From Pseudomonas sp. L5B5 (GTDB lineage Bacteria; Pseudomonadota; Gammaproteobacteria; Pseudomonadales; Pseudomonadaceae), in the NCBI RefSeq assembly GCF_020520285.1, contig NZ_CP084742.1, positions 5,319,501 through 5,383,500 of the forward strand: a stretch of DNA of 64,000 bases, in the 5' to 3' direction. Below the pieces are notes generated by a model. The model saw nothing but the letters and a program-made list of their open reading frames with translations, did no database searches and was not told the DNA's origin. Both the position numbers and the translations under genes were made by a program. This document shows positions 49,149-58,398 of the stretch, piece by piece. The first letter of the stretch is position 1. The number at the start of each line of letters is the position of its first letter.

Positions 49149-49970
49149 ATGAAGAAGAAGTCATTGGTTGTATGTGCGCTGAGCGCAGCGGTATTGCTCA
49201 GCGGTTGCGAGACGGTCAACACCACCAACGCCGGCGTCGTGGGCGTGGATCGCAAGCAGTCCATGTTCAGCATGGTATCGAGTGCCGAGGTCAATCAGTC
49301 CTACGCGCAGTCCTATCAGGAGACCCTGAGCGAGGTCGGCAGCCAGGGCGCGCTGGACAAGAGCAGCGCCAACGCCAAGCGCCTGCAGGTCATCGCCAAC
49401 CGCCTGATCGCCCAGGCCCCGAACTTCCGTCCGGATTGCGCGCAGTGGAAGTGGGAAGTCAACCTGATCAAGAGCGACGAGCTCAACGCCAACTGCGGTC
49501 CTGGCGGCAAGATCATTTTTTATTCCGGCCTGATCGAAAAGCTGAAGCTTACCGACGATGAAATCGCTGCGGTGATGGGGCATGAAATCGCCCACGCCCT
49601 GCGCGAGCATGGTCGCGAGGCGATGTCCAAGCAGTACGCGCTGGGTGCCGGCAAGCAGATCGCTACCCTGTTCGGGGTGTCCCAGCAGACGGTTGCCCTG
49701 GGCGACAACGGCGTCAACCTGCTGATGACGCTGCCCAACAGCCGCGAGAATGAAAACGAGGCCGACCTGATCGGTCTGGAACTCGCCGCCCGCGCCGGTT
49801 ACAACCCGAACGCGGCCATTACCCTGTGGAACAAGATGGGCCAGGCTGCCGGTGGCTCCGCGCCGCCCGAGTTCATGAGCACCCACCCGGCTTCCACCAG
49901 TCGTATTGCCTCGTTGCAGGCCGCGATTCCCAAGGTGATGCCGTTGTACCAGGCTGCCAAGAAGTCTTGA
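49149..49970 (+). CDS. M48-family metalloprotease lipoprotein (LoiP-like)
   Basis: A 273-residue outer-membrane lipoprotein (lipobox LLSGC) and zinc protease. The HExxH motif is GHEIAHALREHGRE (about residues 145-158) and the third ligand is in NEADLIGLELAARAGYNP. LoiP/BepA-type proteases act in outer-membrane quality control. I start at ATG 49149 (MKKKSLVV), next to the signal peptide. It is divergent from the chemoreceptor across 271 bp that show no other gene. Confidence 0.93.
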   Translation: MKKKSLVVCALSAAVLLSGCETVNTTNAGVVGVDRKQSMFSMVSSAEVNQSYAQSYQETLSEVGSQGALDKSSANAKRLQVIANRLIAQAPNFRPDCAQWKWEVNLIKSDELNANCGPGGKIIFYSGLIEKLKLTDDEIAAVMGHEIAHALREHGREAMSKQYALGAGKQIATLFGVSQQTVALGDNGVNLLMTLPNSRENENEADLIGLELAARAGYNPNAAITLWNKMGQAAGGSAPPEFMSTHPASTSRIASLQAAIPKVMPLYQAAKKS

Positions 49971-49998
49971 TCCCTACGCGTCATCGTCGATGACGCCT

Positions 49999-50050
49999 TC
50001 GCCGGCAAGTGGCTCCTGCGACGCATAGCGCAGGGGCCGCTTGCCGGCGA
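49999..50050. repeat. REP-like extragenic palindrome
   Basis: Two 22-base arms (49999-50020 and 50029-50050) are inverted copies with 20 of 22 bases matching; the outer core is TCGCCGGCAAG / CTTGCCGGCGA. This core is the sequence type of Pseudomonas REP elements. It lies between the convergent M48 and UPF0016 genes. A REP-associated transposase is not present. Confidence 0.7.
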
Positions 50051-50056
50051 TTTCGT

Positions 50057-50641
50057 TTATACCCAGCCGCTGATCTGCATGGCCTTGTACACCGCCACTA
50101 CGGCGAGGATGAAGAAGGCCGATGCCGCCAGGCGGCGGATCAGGGTCAGCGGCAGCTTGTCCGCAGCGAAGTTGCCTGCCAGGACCACCGGCACGTTGGC
50201 GATCAGCATGCCCAGCGTGGTGCCGATGATCACTAGCCACAGATCCGGGTACTGCGCGGCCAGCATGACGGTGGCGACCTGGGTCTTATCGCCGATTTCC
50301 GCCAGGAAGAAGGCGATCAGGGTAGTCAGGAAGGGGCCGAACTTGCGTGCGGTATTGGCCTCGTCGTCGTCCATCTTGTCCGGGACCAGGGTCCATAGCG
50401 CGGTGGCTGCGAAGCTCGCGGCGAGGATCCAGTGCAGGGTCGCGTCCGAGAAGAAGCTGCCGAACCAGGCACCTACCGCACCGGCCGCCGCGTGGTTGGC
50501 CAGGGTCGCGGCAACGATGCCGGCGATGATCGGCCAGGGTTTGCGAAAGCGCGCAGCGAGGATCAGGGCGAGCAATTGCGTCTTGTCGCCGATTTCGGCC
50601 AAGGCAACGATTGCGGTGGGAACGAGCAGAGAGTCCAGCAT
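50057..50641 (-). CDS. UPF0016 (TMEM165/GDT1) cation exporter, probable Mn2+ exporter
   Basis: A 194-residue inner-membrane protein with six to seven hydrophobic segments and two copies of the diagnostic motif, AEIGDKTQLL in the first half and AEIGDKTQVA in the second, the antiparallel repeat of the family. Bacterial members export manganese. The upstream yybP-ykoY riboswitch supports that here. Start ATG 50641 has AGGA 7 bases before it; the longer frame runs through the riboswitch. Confidence 0.93.
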   Translation of the reverse strand: MLDSLLVPTAIVALAEIGDKTQLLALILAARFRKPWPIIAGIVAATLANHAAAGAVGAWFGSFFSDATLHWILAASFAATALWTLVPDKMDDDEANTARKFGPFLTTLIAFFLAEIGDKTQVATVMLAAQYPDLWLVIIGTTLGMLIANVPVVLAGNFAADKLPLTLIRRLAASAFFILAVVAVYKAMQISGWV

Positions 50642-50655
50642 CAGGATTTTCCTAA

Positions 50656-50699
50656 GGGGCGGGTCGACACGGCTATGACACGTACAGCCTTCCCGCCCC
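50656..50699 (-). promoter_or_regulatory. GC-rich hairpin just before the UPF0016 ribosome-binding site
   Basis: GGGGCGGG (50656-50663) and CCCGCCCC (50692-50699) can pair, enclosing a 28-base loop region. On the minus-strand transcript the hairpin ends directly before TTAGGA, the ribosome-binding site, so it is the likely expression platform of the riboswitch. Confidence 0.6.
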
Positions 50700-50711
50700 G
50701 GGTAAGGTGTG

Positions 50712-50846
50712 CGTGTCATAGGTCTTGTCAAACCCTGCGGTCCGTCTGTGCGGACTCCTGGGTCGCATGCGCCATGGTCTGAGGACCAAGTATGTTGACG
50801 CATGCCGGACGAGCGTGGCGCTCGTGGGAGACTACTCCCCTAGGAC
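50712..50846 (-). ncRNA. yybP-ykoY manganese riboswitch
   Basis: Minus-strand leader with CTAGGGGAGTAG (complement at 50831-50843) at the 5' end, the internal CAACATACT, and AAGACCTATGAC near the 3' end, the conserved blocks of Pseudomonas yybP-ykoY aptamers. These blocks form the two Mn2+-binding loops. Manganese binding should raise translation or readthrough of the UPF0016 exporter. Confidence 0.85.
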
Positions 50847-50904
50847 GGAGCGGATTCTGCCTAGGCAAAATCCTTTCGGCAAGCCTTGTTTGCGAAAACT
50901 TCGC

Positions 50905-51903
50905 TCAGCTGCGTTTGGCCCGGTAGATGCGGAAACCATCCCCTTCGGCCTTGATGGCGCAGGGCCCAAGATGCTCTTCGATCAGTGGTTGGTAGCGCAG
51001 GAAGCTGTTGGCAACTACCCGTAGCTCTCCGCCTTTTCGAAGATGTTCCCTTGATTTTCGCAGCAGGTTCTCGGTGGCCTGGTAATCGGTGTGGACCCCG
51101 GTATGGAACGGTGGATTGGTCAGGATGCAATCCAGCTCCCGGGGCGCGGCGTCGATGCCGTCGCCGGTCAGGACCTCGCCCTCCAGGCCGTTGGCGGCCA
51201 GGGTCAGGCGACTGCTGGCGGCTGCGAAGGCGTCCACGTCCAGCAAGGTCACACGGCTTTCCGGATAGCGGCGTTTCACCGTGGCGCCCAGTACCCCGGC
51301 ACCACAACCGAAGTCCAGCAGGTGACCGGCGGGCAGATGGTCCAGGTGCTCGAGCAACAGGGCGGTGCCGCGGTCCAGGCGTCCATGGCTGAACACGCCG
51401 GGCAGGCTGATGACCTTCAACGGGCCTTCGGCCAGCGGCAACTGGTACTCCTGGGCCAGGCTCTCCAGGGCCACGGGTTCAGGTGCGTTGTCCACCGTGA
51501 CCTGCCACAGCTGGCAGTGCCGTGCGCTGTCGAGCTTGCGCGGCTTGCCGAAGGCGGTGAGCTGCTTGGCGGTACTTTCCACGCCGCTGCGCTTTTCGCC
51601 CACCAGGTACAGCTGGCGTCCGGCCAGGCGCGAGGCCAGGGCGTTGAGCAGGTAGTGAGCCAGGTCCTTGGACTTGGGCAGGAACAGCACCGCGCTGTCG
51701 AAGGTGCTGTCCGGGGCGTTCACCCCGAAGTGACTGCGCCCCGGGAAGCGTGTCTGCAGGGCGGCCTGATCTCCGGCATGCCAGGACCAGCCCTGGGCGG
51801 CCGGCAGGCGGCCGAGCAGGTCATCGGCACTCAGGCCAGCCAGTAGCAGTGAGCCCTGAAACAGTTCAGCCTGGCGTAAGAGTATTTCACTGCGTATGTC
51901 CAT
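50905..51903 (-). CDS. rsmC: 16S rRNA (guanine1207-N2)-methyltransferase
   Basis: A 332-residue tandem methyltransferase-like protein. The active C-terminal half has SAM motif [20 protein letters not shown] and the catalytic NPPF in [14 protein letters not shown]; the N-terminal half is the degenerate substrate-binding copy. It modifies G1207 of 16S rRNA. Start ATG 51903 (MDIRSEI) gives the P. aeruginosa length. It is followed by the riboswitch region in the same direction. Confidence 0.94.
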   Translation of the reverse strand: MDIRSEILLRQAELFQGSLLLAGLSADDLLGRLPAAQGWSWHAGDQAALQTRFPGRSHFGVNAPDSTFDSAVLFLPKSKDLAHYLLNALASRLAGRQLYLVGEKRSGVESTAKQLTAFGKPRKLDSARHCQLWQVTVDNAPEPVALESLAQEYQLPLAEGPLKVISLPGVFSHGRLDRGTALLLEHLDHLPAGHLLDFGCGAGVLGATVKRRYPESRVTLLDVDAFAAASSRLTLAANGLEGEVLTGDGIDAAPRELDCILTNPPFHTGVHTDYQATENLLRKSREHLRKGGELRVVANSFLRYQPLIEEHLGPCAIKAEGDGFRIYRAKRS

Positions 51904-51934
51904 CGTCCGCACCCGGAAAAAGTGGCGCAGTTTA

Positions 51935-52900
51935 TCAACTCACGACCCGCAACGGGTCACCGCTGAAGAAGCCCCGGGTATTTTCAACCAGTTGGCCGAC
52001 GATGCGCTGGCGTGCCTCGCGACTGCCCCAGGCATTGTGCGGAGTCACGATCAGGCGCGGGATGCCGGGCTCCAGCAGGGGATTGCCATGCACGGGCGGC
52101 TCGACGCTCAGGACATCGGTGGCAGCACCACCCAGGTGGCCGTTGCGCAGCGCGTCGGCCAGGGCCTGTTCGTCGATCAGGCCGCCACGGGCGGTATTGA
52201 CCACCAGGGCGCCTGGCTTGAGCAGAGCCAGCTCCCGGGCACCAATGAAGTGGCGGGTATGTTCGTTGAGCGGGCAGTGCAGGGTCAGGGCATCCACCTG
52301 GGGCAGCAGTTCCTCCAGTGGCAGGCGGTCGGCGCGGGGCGGGCGCCCGGGAATCTGTCCCAGGATCACGCGCATGCCGAAGGCTTCGGCCAGGCGCGCC
52401 ACGGCGCCACCCAGTTCGCCGTGGCCCAGCAGGCCCAGGGTCTTGCCCGCCAGTTCGATGATGGGGAAGTCCAGCAGGCAGAACTGGCTGGCCTGCTGCC
52501 AGCGTCCGGCAGCCACCGCCTGTTGGTAGTCGGCGACCCGCGTTGCCAGGTTGAGCAGCAGCATCAGGGTGTGCTGGGCTACCGATGGCGTGCCGTAGCC
52601 CTGGCAATTGCTGACGGTGATGCCCTGGCGCCGGGCGGCTTCCAGGTCGACGTTGTTGGTGCCGGTGGCCGTTACCAGGATCAGTCGCAAGTCGGGGCAG
52701 GCGGCCATGGCCTGGGCGTTGATGGCTACCTTGTTGCTGATGGCCACCTCGGCCCCCTGCAGGCGTTCCGCTACCTGCTCCGGGGATGTGTGGGCATGCA
52801 GGCGCAAGGGACTGAAACTGTCGTGCAGCGCCCCAAGATCCAGGTCGCCCAAGTCCAGCGAGCTGTGATCGAGGAAGACGGCGCGGCGATTGTTGCTCAT
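51935..52900 (-). CDS. hprA: D-2-hydroxyacid dehydrogenase (glycerate/hydroxypyruvate reductase family)
   Basis: A 321-residue NAD(P)-dependent enzyme with the Rossmann motif [11 protein letters not shown], catalytic Arg in [13 protein letters not shown], and the Glu/His pair in EPPVHGNP ... TPHNAWGS. Typical substrates are hydroxypyruvate and glyoxylate. Position matches hprA of P. aeruginosa. Start ATG 52900 (MSNNRRAVF); the upstream frame enters the divergent lysE. Confidence 0.9.
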   Translation of the reverse strand: MSNNRRAVFLDHSSLDLGDLDLGALHDSFSPLRLHAHTSPEQVAERLQGAEVAISNKVAINAQAMAACPDLRLILVTATGTNNVDLEAARRQGITVSNCQGYGTPSVAQHTLMLLLNLATRVADYQQAVAAGRWQQASQFCLLDFPIIELAGKTLGLLGHGELGGAVARLAEAFGMRVILGQIPGRPPRADRLPLEELLPQVDALTLHCPLNEHTRHFIGARELALLKPGALVVNTARGGLIDEQALADALRNGHLGGAATDVLSVEPPVHGNPLLEPGIPRLIVTPHNAWGSREARQRIVGQLVENTRGFFSGDPLRVVS

Positions 52901-52984
52901 GAACTGTACCTTTCGTGGGAGGGGACCAAGGCGTAATCTGCCGAGCCTAACAGATGAAATAATTAGACATATACAGGAGCCTGC

Positions 52985-53614
52985 ATGTACCTCACCGAGT
53001 TCTTGACCGTTGCTCTCATCCACCTGCTGGCCGTGGCCAGCCCCGGCCCGGACTTTGCCGTGGTGGTTCGCGAAAGCGTGACCCATGGCCGTCGTGCCGG
53101 CACCTGGACGGCCCTGGGCGTGGGATCCGCGATCTTCCTGCACGTGGGTTATTCGTTGCTGGGGATCGGCCTGATCGTGTCCCAGTCCATCGTGCTGTTC
53201 AACGCCTTGAAGTGGCTGGCGGCCGCTTACCTGCTGTACATCGGCTACAAGGCGCTGCGTGCCCAGCCCGCCAAGCCCGCGACGGACGATCTGCACAAGG
53301 AGGCCGGGGTGCGCACTGCCCGTGGCGCCTTCACGTCAGGGTTCGTCACCAATGGGCTGAATCCCAAGGCGACCCTGTTCTTCCTTTCTCTGTTCACCGT
53401 GGTGATCAACCCGCACACGCCGCTGGCGATCCAGGCCGGTTACGGGGTGTACCTGGCAGCAGCCACAGCCGTGTGGTTCTGCTTGGTGGCCATGCTGTTC
53501 AGCCAGCAGCGGGTGCGCGCCGGTTTTGCCCGCATGGGCCACTGGTTCGACCGCACCATGGGGGCGGTGCTGATCGCCATCGGCGTCAAGCTGGCCTTCA
53601 CCGAGATGCATTGA
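52985..53614 (+). CDS. LysE/RhtB-family amino acid exporter
   Basis: A 209-residue inner-membrane protein of six hydrophobic segments. The family signature near TM1 is HLLAVASPGPDFAVVVRESVTHGRRAG, with SGFVTNGLNPKATLFFLSLF in the second half. It would export a basic or neutral amino acid. It is divergent from hprA over 84 bp with an AGGAG ribosome-binding site. Confidence 0.92.
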   Translation: MYLTEFLTVALIHLLAVASPGPDFAVVVRESVTHGRRAGTWTALGVGSAIFLHVGYSLLGIGLIVSQSIVLFNALKWLAAAYLLYIGYKALRAQPAKPATDDLHKEAGVRTARGAFTSGFVTNGLNPKATLFFLSLFTVVINPHTPLAIQAGYGVYLAAATAVWFCLVAMLFSQQRVRAGFARMGHWFDRTMGAVLIAIGVKLAFTEMH

Positions 53615-53663
53615 GGGCGCTGAGCTGGTTCAGGGTCGCCACGTAATGCCGCAGCGTGCCGCC

Positions 53664-54313
53664 ATGAACCAAGCCCGAAATGTCATTCGTTACGTCAATG
53701 CAGCCCATGTCATCGATCACATGTTCATGCTGATCTTCCCGGCGGCGGTACTGGGCATGACCCAGGTTTTTGCCATGGACTATGCCGCGCTGATCGGCCT
53801 GTCCCTGGGCGGCTTCATCGCCTTCGGTGCCTGTTCGCTGCCCGCGGGCTGGCTGGGGGACCATTGGAGTTGGCGGCGGATGCTGCTGGTTTTGCCTTGC
53901 AGGTGCGTGAGGGGCCGATTCCTTCACGACCCCATGTGCCCCTCAAAGGGCAGGGCGGGCAGCAGATCTCGATGTTCCAGGAGCGCTTGCAGGATGTTTT
54001 CACCTCGCCGCAAACCCTGGGCCTGGTGGTCAGCCTGGCCTATGCCTTTGGTGCGGTGGCGCAGTTGACCATGGGCCGGCTGTTGCACCGCTTCAGCCCG
54101 AAATGGCCATTTATCGTCATGACCCTGTTCCAGGCGCCGCTGTTGCTGGCGTTGGCTCACGCCCAGGGCGGGAACGTGATCGCCCTGGTGGAAGCGCGCC
54201 AGGGCCTCGCCGGGCTGTACCTGATTCTGGGGGCCATCGCGGCGTTGACCTTCGTTGCGGCCCTGGCCTTTCCTCGCACACCGGCAGAGGCGACGCTGGG
54301 CCAGCAGGCATGA
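53664..54313 (+). pseudogene. Decayed MFS transporter: internal deletion plus frameshift
   Basis: The N-terminal part (from 53664: MNQARNVIRYVNAAHVIDH ... CSLPAGWLGDHWSWRRMLLVL) is the first two transmembrane segments of an MFS protein and runs to about 53895 in one frame. The C-terminal part (FQERLQDVFTSPQTLGLVVSLAYAFGAVAQLTMGRLLHRF ... AFPRTPAEA) resumes in another frame and ends at 54313. About 190 middle residues expected of an intact member are gone. Two pieces in different frames make a functional transporter unlikely. Confidence 0.75.
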
Positions 54314-54458
54314 AGTCACGTGGGGCCGTGCCAGTGCTGGCCTGGAGCTAGTATGGAGCGGCCCTGCAAATCATCCCTTTGGCTGATTTGGCTGGCGCTC
54401 GGGCACTCTAGAGTGCGTATTCTCCAGTTACGACCGAGCCGTCAGAAAAGGGATTCTT

Positions 54459-56141
54459 ATGTTGCAGACTCGCGTTATCCCCCCCGCCGAAGGCGCCTAT
54501 CAATACCCGCTGTTGATCAAGCGGTTGCTGATGTCCGGCACTCGTTACGAGAAGACCCGCGAGATCATCTATCGCGACCAGCTGCGCTACACCTACCCGA
54601 CCTTGATCGAGCGGGTAGCGCGCCTGGCCAACGTGTTGACCGCAGCGGGGGTCAAGGCCGGGGACACCGTGGCGGTGATGGACTGGGACAGCCATCGCTA
54701 CCTGGAGTGCATGTTCGCCATCCCGATGATCGGTGCGGTGATCCACACCATCAACGTGCGCCTGTCGCCGGAGCAGATCCTCTACACCATGAACCACGCC
54801 GAGGACCGCTTCGTGCTGGTCAACAGCGAGTTCGTCGGCCTGTACCAGGCCATTGCCGGACACCTGACCACGGTGGACAAGACCCTGCTGCTCACCGACG
54901 GCGAGCAGAAGACTGCCGACCTGCCGAACCTGGTGGGCGAATACGAGAGCCTGCTGGCCGCAGCGAGCCCGCACTACTCGTTCGAGGATTTCGACGAGAA
55001 TTCGGTGGCCACCACCTTCTACACCACGGGGACCACCGGCAATCCCAAGGGTGTGTATTTCACCCACCGCCAGCTGGTGCTGCACACCATGGGCGTGTCC
55101 ACCATCATGGGGGCCATCGACAGCGTGCGCCTGCTGGGCACCAACGACGTCTACATGCCCATCACCCCGATGTTCCACGTGCACGCCTGGGGCCTGCCCT
55201 ACGTGGCCACCATGCTGGGCCTCAAGCAGGTCTACCCGGGGCGCTATGACCCGGAATACCTGGTGGAGCTGTGGCGCCGGGAGAAGGTCACGTTCTCCCA
55301 CTGCGTGCCGACCATCCTGCAGATGGTGCTCAACGCCAAGGCGGCCCAGGACACAGATTTTGGCGGTTGGAAGATCGTCATCGGCGGCAGCGCCCTGAAT
55401 CGCGCGCTGTACGAGGCGGCCAAGGCCAAGGGGGTCCAGCTGACCGCTGCCTATGGCATGTCGGAGACCGGGCCGCTGGTGTCCTGCGCCCACCTCAACG
55501 ACGAGCTGATGGCCGGCAGCGAAGACGAACGCACCACCTACCGGATCAAGGCGGGGGTGCCGGGGCCTCTGGTGGAGGCGGCAATCATCGACGCCGAGGG
55601 CAACTTCCTGCCGGCGGATGGCGAGTCCCAGGGGGAACTGGTACTCCGGGCACCCTGGTTGTCCGAGGGCTATTTCAACGAGCCGGACAAGGGCGCCGAG
55701 CTGTGGGATGGCGGCTGGTTGCACACCGGCGATGTAGCGACCCTGGATGGCATGGGAGTGATCGACATCCGCGACCGGATCAAGGACGTGATCAAGACCG
55801 GCGGGGAGTGGATCTCGTCCCTGGACCTGGAAGACCTCATCAGTCGGCACGCGGCGGTACGCGAAGTAGCAGTGGTGGGGATTGCCGACCCGCAGTGGGG
55901 CGAGCGCCCGTTCGCCTTGCTGGTGATCCGCGAAGGGCACGAGATCGGCGCCCGGGAGCTCAAGGAACACCTCAAGCCGTTCGTGGAGTTGGGGCACCTG
56001 AGCAAGTGGGCCATTCCCACCCAGATCGCCCTTGTTACTGAAATTCCCAAGACCAGCGTCGGCAAGCTCGACAAGAAGCGCATCCGCGTCAACATCAGCG
56101 AGTGGCAGGCCAGCAACAGCGCCTTTCTGTCCACCCTCTGA
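54459..56141 (+). CDS. AlkK-like fatty acyl-CoA synthetase
   Basis: A 560-residue ANL-superfamily ligase activating a fatty acid to its CoA thioester via acyl-AMP. The phosphate loop is TFYTTGTTGNPKGV (about residues 188-201), the adenylate motif YGMSETGP, the hinge DRIKDVIKTGGEWIS, and the catalytic Lys at the end in TSVGKLDKKRIR. Overall it resembles medium-chain AlkK of alkane-degrading pseudomonads. The DUF1302/DUF1329 pair follows. Confidence 0.9.
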   Translation: MLQTRVIPPAEGAYQYPLLIKRLLMSGTRYEKTREIIYRDQLRYTYPTLIERVARLANVLTAAGVKAGDTVAVMDWDSHRYLECMFAIPMIGAVIHTINVRLSPEQILYTMNHAEDRFVLVNSEFVGLYQAIAGHLTTVDKTLLLTDGEQKTADLPNLVGEYESLLAAASPHYSFEDFDENSVATTFYTTGTTGNPKGVYFTHRQLVLHTMGVSTIMGAIDSVRLLGTNDVYMPITPMFHVHAWGLPYVATMLGLKQVYPGRYDPEYLVELWRREKVTFSHCVPTILQMVLNAKAAQDTDFGGWKIVIGGSALNRALYEAAKAKGVQLTAAYGMSETGPLVSCAHLNDELMAGSEDERTTYRIKAGVPGPLVEAAIIDAEGNFLPADGESQGELVLRAPWLSEGYFNEPDKGAELWDGGWLHTGDVATLDGMGVIDIRDRIKDVIKTGGEWISSLDLEDLISRHAAVREVAVVGIADPQWGERPFALLVIREGHEIGARELKEHLKPFVELGHLSKWAIPTQIALVTEIPKTSVGKLDKKRIRVNISEWQASNSAFLSTL

Positions 56142-56478
56142 CCGCCTGTTGCCGTGCCCGTCCGGGCACGGCATGCCCGACCCACAAGCCTTTGCCTTGT
56201 GCTCGCGAATTTTTCCGTCATTCTTGCCGGCCGATTTTCAATGGTTATGGCAACGGGCCGTCCCAGTGCGGCCGGATGGCTGCAAATCACACTTTAGAGG
56301 GATCAAGCAGTAATCCTTGCTGGCTATAGTCCGTTCACAGTCTTTTTCGAGGGACGGGGCATTGCGCGGTGTTGGCGCCACGCAACCCCGGGGTGGGTAC
56401 CAGCGTCCTGGTGCCGGCATCCGGGGCGGTCTCGGAAGAACTTACTGCCATAACAATAATGCACATGGAGTAGCGTCG
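56142..56478 (+). other. Intergenic region before the DUF1302 gene
   Basis: 337 bp; contains TGCCGTGCCCG / CGGGCACGGCA (about 56151-56174), a hairpin that may end the acyl-CoA synthetase transcript, and otherwise no gene. Confidence 0.55.
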
Positions 56479-58368
56479 ATGACATCAGCAAACCAGTTCT
56501 GGCGCCGGGCGAAACTGCCCCTGGCCGTCGGTCTCGCCTCCACGCTCGCCGGGCCTGCATTCGGCGTCACATTCAATATCGGTGAAATCGAAGGCAGCTT
56601 CGATTCGTCCCTTTCCCTGGGCGCCAGCTGGTCGACCGCCGGGCGCAACAAGGACCTGATCGGGGTCAACAACGGCGGCAAGGGCCTGTCCCAGACCACC
56701 GACGATGGCCACTTGAACTTCAACAAGGGGCAGACCTTCTCGAAGATCTTCAAGGGCATCCATGACCTGGAGCTCAAGTACGGCGATACCGGTGTGTTCG
56801 TGCGTGGCAAGTACTGGTATGACTTCAAGCTCAAAGACGAAGACATGGACTTCAAGAACATCAGCGACAGCAACCGCAAGGAAGGCGCCAAGTCCTCCGG
56901 CGGGCAGATCCTCGATGCCTTCGTCTATCACAACTACTCCATCGGCGATGAGCCGGGTTCGGTGCGCCTGGGCAAGCAGGTGGTGAGCTGGGGCGAAAGC
57001 ACCTTCATCGGCGGCGGCATCAACTCGATCAACCCGATCGACGTCTCGGCGTTCCGCCGTCCTGGTGCCGAAGTCAAGGAAGGCCTGATTCCGGTCAACA
57101 TGTTCTACATCTCCCAGAACCTGACCGAGAACCTGTCGGCCGAAGCCTTCTACCAGCTGGAATGGGACCAGACCGTCACCGACAACTGCGGGACCTTCTT
57201 CTCGCAGCCGGACAACATTTCCGATGGTTGCGATGACAACCTGCGGCTGCTGGCCAAGCGCTCGACCATTGCCGCCACGGCTCCGGGCCGGGCCGCCCTG
57301 GCAGGGATGCAGGCCTTTGGCGTCGACACCAACGAAGAAGGCACCCTGGTACGCCGCAGCGGCGATCGCGATGCCCGTGACGGCGGCCAGTTCGGCGTGG
57401 CTTTCCGCTACAACTTCGAGCCGCTGGACACCGAGTTCGGCGCCTACTTCATGAACTACCACAGCCGTGCGCCGATCTTCAGCGCCACTGCAGCTCCGCA
57501 GTCGGCCTATACCATGGCCCCGGCCTTCGGCACGCTGGCTCCGGTATGGATCGCCGGCAACTCGAAGTACTTCGTCGAGTACCCCGAGGATATCCGCCTG
57601 TATGGCCTGAGCTTCTCCACCACCCTGCCTACGGGGACCGCATGGAGCGGCGAGATCAGCTACCGGCCGAACGCGCCTGTCCAGCTCAACTCCACCGATA
57701 TCCTGTATTCCGCCGTGCGTCCGTTGAAAGGCGCCTTCACCAATGCTTCGTTGCTGGAGGGTATCCCGGGGCAGGATCTCAATGGCTATCGTCGCAAGGA
57801 AATCACCCAGTTCCAGACCACGCTCACCCATTTCTTCGATCAAGTCATGGGCGCCAGTCGCTTGACCCTGGTGGGTGAACTGGGCATCACCCGCGTGGGC
57901 GGCCTGGAAAGCAAATCGAAAGTACGTTACGGCCGTGATCCAGTGTTCGGACCAGGCGAGTTGCCAGCCACGTTCGGGCAGAACACCTGCGCCGGGCTCA
58001 ACAACACCACCATCGTCGGTGCGGGTCCGGGCGCGGATGCCAGCAACGTCACCAGCAACTGCAACAACGATGGCTTCACCACGACCACTTCCTGGGGTTA
58101 CCGCGGCCGGGCCATCTGGGAATACCCGGATGTATTCGCCGGTGTGAACCTCAAGCCCAACGTGGCCTGGTCCCATGACGTCAAGGGTTACTCCCCAGGT
58201 CCTGGCGGCAACTTCGAGGAAGGTCGCAAGGCCATCAGCCTGGGGCTGGACGCCGAGTACCAGAACACCTACACCGCGAGCCTGGCCTACACCAACTTCT
58301 TCGGTGGCGACTACAGCACCGTGGATGACCGGGACTTCCTCGCCTTGAGCGTTGGCGTGAACTTCTAA
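56479..58368 (+). CDS. DUF1302 outer-membrane barrel protein
   Basis: A 629-residue exported protein with a signal peptide (near GPAFG-VT) and a large beta-barrel pattern rich in aromatic strands, ending DFLALSVGVNF. It fits DUF1302, found with a DUF1329 partner, commonly beside RND exporters and fatty acid/hydrocarbon genes. Paired Cys are seen in TDNCGTF/DGCDDN and NTCAGL/SNCNND. It could be a channel for hydrophobic compounds; this is inference. Start ATG 56479 has GGAG 9 bases before it. Confidence 0.88.
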   Translation: MTSANQFWRRAKLPLAVGLASTLAGPAFGVTFNIGEIEGSFDSSLSLGASWSTAGRNKDLIGVNNGGKGLSQTTDDGHLNFNKGQTFSKIFKGIHDLELKYGDTGVFVRGKYWYDFKLKDEDMDFKNISDSNRKEGAKSSGGQILDAFVYHNYSIGDEPGSVRLGKQVVSWGESTFIGGGINSINPIDVSAFRRPGAEVKEGLIPVNMFYISQNLTENLSAEAFYQLEWDQTVTDNCGTFFSQPDNISDGCDDNLRLLAKRSTIAATAPGRAALAGMQAFGVDTNEEGTLVRRSGDRDARDGGQFGVAFRYNFEPLDTEFGAYFMNYHSRAPIFSATAAPQSAYTMAPAFGTLAPVWIAGNSKYFVEYPEDIRLYGLSFSTTLPTGTAWSGEISYRPNAPVQLNSTDILYSAVRPLKGAFTNASLLEGIPGQDLNGYRRKEITQFQTTLTHFFDQVMGASRLTLVGELGITRVGGLESKSKVRYGRDPVFGPGELPATFGQNTCAGLNNTTIVGAGPGADASNVTSNCNNDGFTTTTSWGYRGRAIWEYPDVFAGVNLKPNVAWSHDVKGYSPGPGGNFEEGRKAISLGLDAEYQNTYTASLAYTNFFGGDYSTVDDRDFLALSVGVNF

Positions 58369-58398
58369 GCACACTGTATTTTCAGGAAGAACAACAAT

